Assembly (NCBI GenBank): GCA_004554385.1 | Contig: SFMO01000026.1 | Span: forward strand, 1 to 22,177 | DNA: 22,177 nucleotides | Direction of reading: 5' to 3' | Source of the DNA: Ruminococcus flavefaciens | GTDB lineage: Bacteria > Bacillota > Clostridia > Oscillospirales > Ruminococcaceae | Shown here: one piece after another, positions 7,289 to 13,451 of the stretch | How positions within the stretch are numbered: the stretch's first letter is position 1 | Layout: each line of letters starts with the position of its first letter | Notes under the pieces: generated by a model | Told to the model about the DNA's origin: nothing | The model's database searches: none | The model's input: only the letters and a program-made list of their open reading frames with translations | Made by a program: the position numbers and the translations under genes

Positions 7289-8527
7289 ATGAGCAGAATC
7301 ACAGATATTGCCGTTATAGGGGGCGGCGCATCGGGACTTGCAGCTGCTATCGAGGCTAAAAATGTCATGCCTAAGGCAAGGGTAGTCATCCTCGAAAAGC
7401 TTGACAGGGTAGGAAAAAAGCTGCTTGCCACAGGCAATGGCAGATGCAATCTCAGCAACACTGATATGAGCCCTCAGCACTATCACGGCAGCGTTAATAA
7501 CACCATGCGGATAATCAACAATACTCCCACTGCAAAGGAATTCTTCGGCAGCATAGGGGTCGTATGCTCCGCTGACTCAAAAGGCAGGATTTATCCCCGC
7601 AGCAACAGTGCCTCAACTGTGCTGAATGCGCTCCGTCTCCGCGCTCAGGAGCTTGGTATCGTGGAGCGCTGCGGCTTTGAAGCAAACTTTATCGAGAGCA
7701 CTCCAGACTGCTTCAGGATATCCTCTGTAAAGGGCGAGAAGTACCCCTGCAAGCGCGTCATAGTAGCGGCAGGAGGCTATGCAGCTCCTCAGTTCGGAAC
7801 TGACGGCAGCGTTATAAGACTTCTTCGCAGCAACGGCTGCCATACAACGAAAATATGCCCTGCTGTAGCGCCTCTGCGTGTGCGCCCCGAGCTTCTCAAA
7901 GGGCTGAAGGGAGTCCGCGCAAAGGGCAGGGTTACCGCTCTTTCGGGCGGAAAGATACTCAAGGAGGAAACTGGTGAGATACAGTTCACGGAGAGCTCCC
8001 TTTCGGGTATCTGTGTTTTCAATATGGCTCATCTCATCTCGCAATATGACGGCAAGCTCACACTTCGTCTCGACCTTGCTTCCGATATGGATATGGAGCA
8101 GCTTGTGGGCTATCTCCGCATTATACAGTATCAGCGCAGCAAATGCACCTTAGAGGAGCTTCTTACAGGACTTTTCGTCCGTAATCTGGCTTTTTACATC
8201 ACAAAGCGGGCTCTCGGAAAGCCCCTTGCAGAGTCGGTTGCGGAGCTTAAAGAGGCAGACCTGCGCAAGGTGGCACAGCTCATAAAGAACCTCGATTTTG
8301 AAGTGCTCGGCAGCGCCCCGTGGAAGGAAGCACAGGTGACTTCGGGCGGAATCAGCGGCGACTGCGTAGATGAACAGCTCCAGCTGAGAGGTGCAAGGGG
8401 GATATTCCTCTGCGGCGAGATTCTTGACGTTGACGGCGACTGCGGCGGCTACAATCTCCAGTGGGCGTGGTCATCGGGGATAATGGCAGGCAGATGCTGC
8501 GGAAATTCCCTGAGAGGAGTACGGTAA
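7289..8527 (+). CDS. FAD-dependent oxidoreductase, BaiN/YhiN (HI0933-like) family
   Basis: A 412-residue flavoprotein. The FAD Rossmann loop is IGGGASGLAAA (residues 10-20), followed by EKLDRVGKKLLATGNGRCNLSN, the hallmark of the HI0933/YhiN family, an AAGGYAAPQFG segment, and the C-terminal FAD-closing signature GEILDVDGDCGGYNLQWAW. All family landmarks are present and the length is typical (about 400-420). Members are annotated as aminoacetone oxidase family or, in bile-acid bacteria, BaiN; the true substrate of this one cannot be read from sequence. It begins 4 nt after the phosphoesterase stop with GGGGTG as ribosome site, and its stop overlaps the next flavoprotein start (TAATG). Confidence 0.93.
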   Translation: MSRITDIAVIGGGASGLAAAIEAKNVMPKARVVILEKLDRVGKKLLATGNGRCNLSNTDMSPQHYHGSVNNTMRIINNTPTAKEFFGSIGVVCSADSKGRIYPRSNSASTVLNALRLRAQELGIVERCGFEANFIESTPDCFRISSVKGEKYPCKRVIVAAGGYAAPQFGTDGSVIRLLRSNGCHTTKICPAVAPLRVRPELLKGLKGVRAKGRVTALSGGKILKEETGEIQFTESSLSGICVFNMAHLISQYDGKLTLRLDLASDMDMEQLVGYLRIIQYQRSKCTLEELLTGLFVRNLAFYITKRALGKPLAESVAELKEADLRKVAQLIKNLDFEVLGSAPWKEAQVTSGGISGDCVDEQLQLRGARGIFLCGEILDVDGDCGGYNLQWAWSSGIMAGRCCGNSLRGVR

Positions 8528-10125
8528 TGATAAGAGTTGGCGGTATCAGAGTATCACTTGATACAGACCTGTCAGACCTTGAAGCTATATGCGAAAAAAA
8601 GCTTAAAATAAAACGTGAACGGCTCAGAAGCGTAAGACTTGCCAAAAAGTCAGTTGATGCAAGAAAAAAGAGCGATGTGCATTTTCTCATATCTCTTGAT
8701 ATTGAAGCAAACGGTGAGGAAAAGCTGCTGAAGACACTAAAAAATGCCTCAGTATATGAAAAGCCCGTATACAATATACCAACAGTTTCGGATATGAAGT
8801 ATCGTCCTGTTATCGTGGGATTCGGACCTGCGGGCATGTTTGCGGCACTGGTCCTTGCTATGGCAGGTGCAAAGCCCATAGTCCTCGAAAGAGGCGGCGA
8901 CGTGGATTCACGCGTTAAGGCTGTGGAGGAATTCCAGAGTGGCGGAAAGCTTGATACCGAGTGCAATGTGCAGTTCGGCGAGGGCGGAGCAGGTACTTTT
9001 TCTGATGGTAAGCTCACTACAGGCATCAAGGACAGGCGTATCGGCTGGATACTTGAAAAGCTGGTGGAATTCGGTGCTCCCGATGAGATACTCTATCTTG
9101 CGAAGCCGCATATCGGTACGGACAAGCTCCGCGGTGCAGTAAAGGCACTTAGAGAGAGAGTTATATCCCTGGGCGGCGAGGTCATATTCAACGCCAGATT
9201 CTGCGGCTTTGAAGCTGAAAACGGTTCTGTGTCCGCAGTCAGATATATCCGCGGCGGAAAAACGGAAACTATAAATACGGAAAGTGTTATACTTGCCACA
9301 GGTCACAGTGCAAGAGACGTTTTCGAGCTGCTTTACAAGGAGAATATCCTTCTCTCGCAGAAGAGCTTCTCTGTGGGAGTCCGTGCAGAGCATCTGCGCA
9401 CCGATATAGACAAGGCAATGTACGGCGATTTTGCAGGGCATAAGGCTCTGAAAGCTGCTGATTACAAGCTTGCGGTCCATCTTCCAAACGGAAGAACGCT
9501 GTATACCTTCTGTATGTGTCCCGGTGGATATGTTGTGGCGGCATCATCCGAGGAGGGACGTCTGGCAGTTAACGGCATGAGCTGTTTTGCCCGTGATGCC
9601 GAGAACTCCAACAGCGCCCTTCTTGTGAATGTAGGACCTGAGGATTACGGCAGCGACCACCCTCTTGCAGGAATGTATTTTCAGCGTGAACTTGAGGAAA
9701 AGGCGTTTATGGCAGGTGGAAGCGATTACCGCGCTCCAGCGGCTGTGCTCCGCGATTTCATGGAGGGACGTGTGAGCAGCAGCTTCGGCAGAGTAAAGCC
9801 ATCATACCGCCCCGATGTGAGATTTGCAGCTCCCGAGGAGTATCTTCCCGATTTCGTGTGCGAGTCCCTTCGTCTGGGAATAACGGAAATGGGAAAAAAG
9901 ATAAAGGGCTTTGATGACGGCGACACCGTTCTTACAGGCATCGAAAGCAGGAGCAGTTCACCTGTCCGCATAAACAGGGGCGAGGATATGCAGTCCCTGT
10001 CGCTGAAGGGGCTTTATCCCTGCGGAGAGGGAGCAGGCTATGCAGGCGGCATCGTTTCCGCAGCTGTTGACGGCATGAAATGCGCAGAGACTATAATCGG
10101 AAAAATGTGCTGTGACGTTCAGTGA
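8527..10125 (+). CDS. Uncharacterised FAD-dependent dehydrogenase (COG2509 type)
   Basis: A 532-residue protein. The start at 8527 is chosen over an in-frame GTG at 8461 because AGGAG lies 7 nt upstream and the ATG overlaps the preceding stop by one base. Residues 1-85 form a small basic N-terminal domain typical of the family (LEAICEKKLKI...); the FAD loop GFGPAGMFAA is at 98-107. Then come LERGGDVDSR, CNVQFGEGGAGTFSDGKL, a HSARD segment and the C-terminal GEGAGYAGGIVSAAVDG, which are the family's conserved blocks. The family is widespread in Firmicutes and Bacteroidetes with no settled reaction. Translational coupling to the BaiN-like gene suggests joint expression. Confidence 0.93.
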   Translation: MIRVGGIRVSLDTDLSDLEAICEKKLKIKRERLRSVRLAKKSVDARKKSDVHFLISLDIEANGEEKLLKTLKNASVYEKPVYNIPTVSDMKYRPVIVGFGPAGMFAALVLAMAGAKPIVLERGGDVDSRVKAVEEFQSGGKLDTECNVQFGEGGAGTFSDGKLTTGIKDRRIGWILEKLVEFGAPDEILYLAKPHIGTDKLRGAVKALRERVISLGGEVIFNARFCGFEAENGSVSAVRYIRGGKTETINTESVILATGHSARDVFELLYKENILLSQKSFSVGVRAEHLRTDIDKAMYGDFAGHKALKAADYKLAVHLPNGRTLYTFCMCPGGYVVAASSEEGRLAVNGMSCFARDAENSNSALLVNVGPEDYGSDHPLAGMYFQRELEEKAFMAGGSDYRAPAAVLRDFMEGRVSSSFGRVKPSYRPDVRFAAPEEYLPDFVCESLRLGITEMGKKIKGFDDGDTVLTGIESRSSSPVRINRGEDMQSLSLKGLYPCGEGAGYAGGIVSAAVDGMKCAETIIGKMCCDVQ

Positions 10126-10167
10126 ACGTTTGCAGTTAATATATAAAAAATAAAAACTGAACGGAGG
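10115..10167 (+). promoter_or_regulatory. Mutually exclusive hairpins before the small NrdD-like gene
   Basis: CGTTCAGT at 10116-10123 can pair with the adjacent TGAACG (10123-10128) or with ACTGAACG at 10156-10163, which touches the GGAGG ribosome site (10163-10167) of the next gene. The first helix overlaps the stop codon of the flavoprotein gene, so a terminating ribosome would cover it. The arrangement could control access to the next ribosome site. No T-run follows, so it is not a usual terminator. Confidence 0.35.
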
Positions 10168-10173
10168 CTTAAT

Positions 10174-10437
10174 ATGAAGATCAATGTTATTGGCGGAGAA
10201 ATGGACAGACGAGAGATAGACGAGTACATAAAGTACGCAGGACAGAAATATGCCGGACGGCAGATCGGCGGTATCGATATAATCATCGATGGCGAATTTG
10301 TTGACTTGCAGATACACTTCAAGGATATGGATTTTCAGAGAGCCTATCGTTCGGCTGATTACCTTGTGAATTCCATGGATAAGCTCAACGATGCAAAGCA
10401 GAAGGAGTTTTCAGAGAAAGAACGTCACAGGGTCTAA
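10174..10437 (+). CDS. Small NrdD C-terminus-like protein, function unknown
   Basis: An 87-residue soluble protein with GGAGG 6 nt before ATG. It opens with MKINVIGGEMDRREID and ends with a segment SADYLVNSMDKLNDAKQKEF followed by a charged tail. The last third resembles the ending of class III (anaerobic) ribonucleotide reductases (GYLxxTxxxNxxKxxExxxR) and small stand-alone proteins of clostridia that annotation pipelines label anaerobic ribonucleoside-triphosphate reductase. It has no Cys zinc knuckle and no glycyl-radical motif (RVCGY), so it cannot itself reduce nucleotides. It may be a small regulator or a domesticated fragment. It sits between a flavoprotein and rsmA, 10 nt before the latter, not beside nrdD/nrdG. 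Confidence 0.85.
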   Translation: MKINVIGGEMDRREIDEYIKYAGQKYAGRQIGGIDIIIDGEFVDLQIHFKDMDFQRAYRSADYLVNSMDKLNDAKQKEFSEKERHRV

Positions 10438-10447
10438 GGAGTAGCGA

Positions 10448-11305
10448 ATGAATTTAACTAACATCGGCACAGTAAAGGATATACTTGGACGGCACGGCTT
10501 CAGCTTTTCAAAGGGACTGGGTCAGAACTTTATCATCAATCCTGATATTTGCCCTAAAATAGCTGAAAATGGCAATGCCTGCAAGGGCTTCGGTGTGCTT
10601 GAGATAGGAACGGGCATAGGAGTTCTTACCGCAGAGCTTGCAAGACGTGCAGACAAGGTCACTGCGGTGGAGATAGACTCAAGGCTTCTGCCTATACTTG
10701 CAGAGACACTTGAGGAATTTGACAATGTTAAGATAATCAATGAGGACGTGATGAAGTGCGACCTTCACAAGCTTATACGTGAGGAGTTTGACGGGCTGCG
10801 TGTGGCGGTCTGTGCAAATCTGCCCTACTACATCACTTCTCCCATAATAATGATGCTTCTTGAAAACAGACTTCCCATTGAGTCCATAACCGTTATGGTA
10901 CAGAAGGAGGCTGCACAGCGGCTGTGTGCAAAGGTGGGCACCCGTGACTCGGGGGCTATCACTGTCGGCGTGAATTACTACGGCACGGTCAGAAAGCTCT
11001 TTGACGTATCAAGGGGCAGCTTTATGCCTGCACCAAACGTGGATTCCGCAGTTATCAGGATAGACCTTGATACAGACCACAGACTTGACGAGGAGAGCGA
11101 GCGCTTTTTCTTCAAGGTCGTAAAGGCAGGCTTCTCACAGCGCCGCAAGACCCTTGCAAACTCTCTCTCGTCGGTAATGGGGATACCAAAAGAGACCGCA
11201 TATTCGGCTCTCAGAGCCATGGGACTGCCTGAGGCTGCACGTATCGAGCAGCTCGACATGGAGCAGCTGATAGCTCTTTCGGCAGAGCTGAGACAAAATA
11301 TCTGA
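10448..11305 (+). CDS. rsmA: 16S rRNA (adenine1518/1519-N6)-dimethyltransferase
   Basis: RsmA/KsgA dimethylates two adjacent adenosines in the 3' end hairpin of 16S rRNA using S-adenosylmethionine, late in small-subunit assembly. The 285-residue length is standard. Motifs: GQNFIIN near the N-terminus (25-31), SAM loop LEIGTGIGVLT (51-61; the usual Pro after G is Thr), acidic VEID (74-77), catalytic NLPYYIT (124-130) and C-terminal FSQRRKTLANSL. AGGAG precedes the ATG by 6 nt. It lies 10 nt after the small NrdD-like gene and 26 nt before cbiG, inside the long block. Confidence 0.97.
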   Translation: MNLTNIGTVKDILGRHGFSFSKGLGQNFIINPDICPKIAENGNACKGFGVLEIGTGIGVLTAELARRADKVTAVEIDSRLLPILAETLEEFDNVKIINEDVMKCDLHKLIREEFDGLRVAVCANLPYYITSPIIMMLLENRLPIESITVMVQKEAAQRLCAKVGTRDSGAITVGVNYYGTVRKLFDVSRGSFMPAPNVDSAVIRIDLDTDHRLDEESERFFFKVVKAGFSQRRKTLANSLSSVMGIPKETAYSALRAMGLPEAARIEQLDMEQLIALSAELRQNI

Positions 11306-11331
11306 AGCATGATTCGGAAAGGCTGAAACAT

Positions 11332-12333
11332 ATGAATATAGCAGTTTTTTCTGTCACGGAAAACGGCAGACAGCTTTCATTGCGTGTGGCAGAGGCGCTC
11401 AGTGCCGAGCACAGGGTAAGTCGTTATTGTTTTCACAAACATACCGACGACAACTCGGCAGTTTTCTGGAATATGGGAAGTATGGTGGGGCGGCTCTTTG
11501 AGCGCTCGGACGCATTCATCTTTGTATGTGCCTGCGGTATAGCAGTCCGTGCGGCAGCTCCGTACCTTGGTTCAAAGCCTGATGACCCTGCAATCATAGT
11601 CATGGACGACTGCGGCAGATTTGTGATACCTGTGCTGTCGGGACATATCGGCGGCGCAAATAATCTCGCTGAGACAATTGCAGAGGCTCTCGGCTCAACT
11701 GCGGTCATCACCACATCTGATGATGAGGCAGGGGGATTTTCTCTTGAAAGATTTGCTGCGGCAAATGACCTGATAATTTATAACGAACGTGCCGCAAAGG
11801 AGTTGACATCTGCTGTTCGCGGAGATGATAAGATAGGCTTTTTCAGCAGCTACAGACACGGAGGTATGCCCGAGGAGTTTACGGAGTTCAGTGTATGCAG
11901 GACAGGTATATGCATCGATAAGGACGCATCCCAGAAGCCCTTTGACATAACAGTAAATCTTGTGCCTAAGAACATAGTACTGGGTATCAGGTGCAAAAGC
12001 GGAGCGTCCCGTGAGCTGATAAAGGAGACTGTTTCCGATATAATCGGGAATATTGACATCAGGCGTGTGCGTGAGGCAGCTGTCCTGAGCGGTCAGGATG
12101 AAAACAAGGCGCTGACGGAGTGCTTTTCGGAGCTTGGGATTCCACTGAAAACCGTTACTGCTCAGGAGCTTGAAGGAGCTTCTCAGCAGTTGTCCGAGCC
12201 TCATAGTCAGTGTGAGAGCATTGCTTTGATGTGCAGCGGCGGAAAGCTCATCATAAGCGAAACAGGCTCGGAGGATATAAGTGCGGCTGTGTGCGAAGCT
12301 CCGGTGTATATTGATTTTGAAAGACAGGGCTGA
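11332..12333 (+). CDS. cbiG: Cobalt-precorrin 5A hydrolase (CbiG)
   Basis: CbiG opens the delta-lactone of cobalt-precorrin-5A and releases acetaldehyde in the anaerobic (early cobalt) cobalamin route. The 333-residue protein has the N-terminal domain motifs CACGIAVRAAAPYLG (66-80) and VMDDCGRFVIPVLSGHIGGAN (90-110), then TTSDD, a linking middle domain, and the C-terminal CbiG_C domain from about 210 (VPKNIVLGIRCKSG). All are typical. The rest of the corrin ring pathway (cbiC, D, E, F, H, J, K, L, T) is not in the window and no cobalamin riboswitch is visible, although two CobU-like genes follow within 600 bp. Ribosome site is weak (GGAAAGG). Confidence 0.95.
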   Translation: MNIAVFSVTENGRQLSLRVAEALSAEHRVSRYCFHKHTDDNSAVFWNMGSMVGRLFERSDAFIFVCACGIAVRAAAPYLGSKPDDPAIIVMDDCGRFVIPVLSGHIGGANNLAETIAEALGSTAVITTSDDEAGGFSLERFAAANDLIIYNERAAKELTSAVRGDDKIGFFSSYRHGGMPEEFTEFSVCRTGICIDKDASQKPFDITVNLVPKNIVLGIRCKSGASRELIKETVSDIIGNIDIRRVREAAVLSGQDENKALTECFSELGIPLKTVTAQELEGASQQLSEPHSQCESIALMCSGGKLIISETGSEDISAAVCEAPVYIDFERQG

Positions 12334-12358
12334 CCTTGCGGAAAGGTGTTGAGTTTAT

Positions 12359-12889
12359 ATGATTACACTTGTGACTGGCGGTACAAAATGCGGAAAGTCC
12401 GCATATGCAGAGAAGCTCATAGACAGGCTGAGCTGCCCTAAGTACTACATAGCAACAAGCAATCCTGTGGGCGATGAAGCACAGGAAATAATTGCGAGAA
12501 ACATGGAAATGCGCACTCAGAAAAAATACATTACATTGGATTGTCCGAGAGACATAGCATACGCGGATATACCCGTGGGAAGCGCTGTGCTTGTGGAATA
12601 TATAGGAAAGCTCTGTGCCAACGAGATGTATGTGGACGGCAAGATACTCCGTGCCGCAGACAAGATAGTATCGGGGCTTCAGCTTATTGCCGCAAAGGCT
12701 TCGGAGCTTGTAATAGTTACCAATGCAGTGGGCAATGACGGCATAAGCTATTCGCCTGACCTTATGGAGTACATAAAGGAAATGGGAAGGATAGACAGAA
12801 GACTGGCTGAGTTTTCAGATAATGTAATAGAGTGTGTATATGGTATACCAATAGCTCTCAAGGGCTCTGTGATATGCACGAATGACTGA
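12359..12889 (+). CDS. CobU-like adenosylcobinamide kinase, degenerate transferase site
   Basis: A 176-residue member of the CobU/CobP family, which phosphorylates adenosylcobinamide and then transfers GMP to it. Kept: Walker A GGTKCGKSAYAE (7-18), YIAT (30-33), VTNAVG (120-125) and the C-terminal GIPIALKG. Changed: the His that carries GMP in Salmonella CobU (His46, in RIxHH) aligns with Arg47 (IIARN) and the neighbour His with Asn48; the conserved NEVGxGIVP has become NAVGNDGIS and the GxxNQ motif reads GRIDR. It therefore looks able to bind nucleotide at the P-loop but poorly fitted for guanylylation. It is followed 29 nt later by a second CobU-like protein holding some of the missing motifs. 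Start ATG is 25 nt after the cbiG stop. Confidence 0.85.
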   Translation: MITLVTGGTKCGKSAYAEKLIDRLSCPKYYIATSNPVGDEAQEIIARNMEMRTQKKYITLDCPRDIAYADIPVGSAVLVEYIGKLCANEMYVDGKILRAADKIVSGLQLIAAKASELVIVTNAVGNDGISYSPDLMEYIKEMGRIDRRLAEFSDNVIECVYGIPIALKGSVICTND

Positions 12890-12918
12890 TTTAAAACAGA
12901 TTATGGAGGTATTGTACG

Positions 12919-13311
12919 ATGATAATGGTTACAGGAGGAGCATATCAGGGAAAGCTCGACTTTGTATACAGACACTTTGGTCTCAGCGAATCAGACATAA
13001 CAAACGGCTCTACATGTGATTTTGAGGAAGCCTTCAGCGCAAAATGTATAAAGAGCTATCACAGGTTCATTGCAAGGCTGATTGCTCAGGGCGTTGACTG
13101 TGTACAGTTTACCGAAAGGCTCTGTGAAGAAAACAGGAATGCTATCATAATTCTTGACGAGATAGGCTGCGGAATAGTTCCATCTGAAAAATCCGAAAGG
13201 AAACGCCGTGAGGACACGGGACGCTGCGGATGTATCATAGCCCGAAGCAGTGACGCGGTGATAAGAGTCACATGCGGTATCCCTGTTTATATCAAGGGCG
13301 GCGAAAACTGA
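12919..13311 (+). CDS. Short CobU-like protein with intact C-terminal motif
   Basis: A 130-residue protein, about 50 shorter than CobU. It begins with a P-loop-like GGAYQGKLDF (6-15; the Ser/Thr after GK is Leu) and lacks the YIAT/GMP-His region. The C-terminal half is the better preserved one: LDEIGCGIVPSEK (79-91), an Arg-rich RKRRE segment, then AVIRVTCGIPVYIKG, which match the EVGxGIVP...R...G...GIPxxIK blocks of CobU. It is the mirror image of the preceding gene, which kept the P-loop and lost this block. They may form a complex that splits the work, or this one may bind guanine nucleotide without kinase activity. GGAGG is 9 nt upstream and a terminator follows. Confidence 0.82.
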   Translation: MIMVTGGAYQGKLDFVYRHFGLSESDITNGSTCDFEEAFSAKCIKSYHRFIARLIAQGVDCVQFTERLCEENRNAIIILDEIGCGIVPSEKSERKRREDTGRCGCIIARSSDAVIRVTCGIPVYIKGGEN

Positions 13312-13322
13312 AAATAAGACTT

Positions 13323-13347
13323 AAAGCTGTGCATTGCACAGCTTTTT
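13323..13347 (+). terminator. Rho-independent terminator closing the mscS-cobU block
   Basis: AAAGCTGTGC (13323-13332) and GCACAGCTTT (13336-13345) form a perfect 10-bp stem with a 3-nt loop, followed by T residues to 13347. It begins 11 nt after the stop of the short CobU-like gene. Confidence 0.88.
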
Positions 13348-13373
13348 CTGTTTTACTGCAAAAATATCAGTCA

Positions 13374-13429
13374 ATCGACGTTTTCGGCGGCAGATACTGA
13401 CAGATAACGCGCCTTTCAGATGGTATAGT
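13374..13429 (+). promoter_or_regulatory. Putative Spo0A-dependent promoter of spoIIE
   Basis: CTGACA (13397-13402, 5 of 6 to the -35) and TATAGT (13424-13429, 5 of 6 to the -10) are 21 bp apart. In Bacillus subtilis spoIIE and spoIIG are sigma-A promoters with such over-long spacers that need phosphorylated Spo0A. Just upstream are two 5-of-7 matches to the 0A box TTCGACA: ATCGACG (13374-13380) and TTCGGCG (13383-13389), one helical turn apart. The transcript would start near 13436, only a few bases before the ribosome site. Box matches of this length are inference. Confidence 0.45.
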
Positions 13430-13451
13430 ATATTTCTGTGAGGTGATGTCA

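Noticed and set aside
8461..8526. Earlier GTG start for the COG2509 flavoprotein
   Set aside because: Would add 22 residues that overlap the BaiN-like gene, with no ribosome site; ATG 8527 has AGGAG and a one-base overlap with the previous stop.
8352..9029. 225-codon minus-strand open frame across the two flavoprotein genes
   Set aside because: Spans the junction of two real genes and is low-complexity Ser/Arg-rich; no supporting signal.
11306..11331. Cobalamin riboswitch before cbiG
   Set aside because: Only 26 bases lie between rsmA and cbiG, far too short, and no B12-box-like sequence is present.
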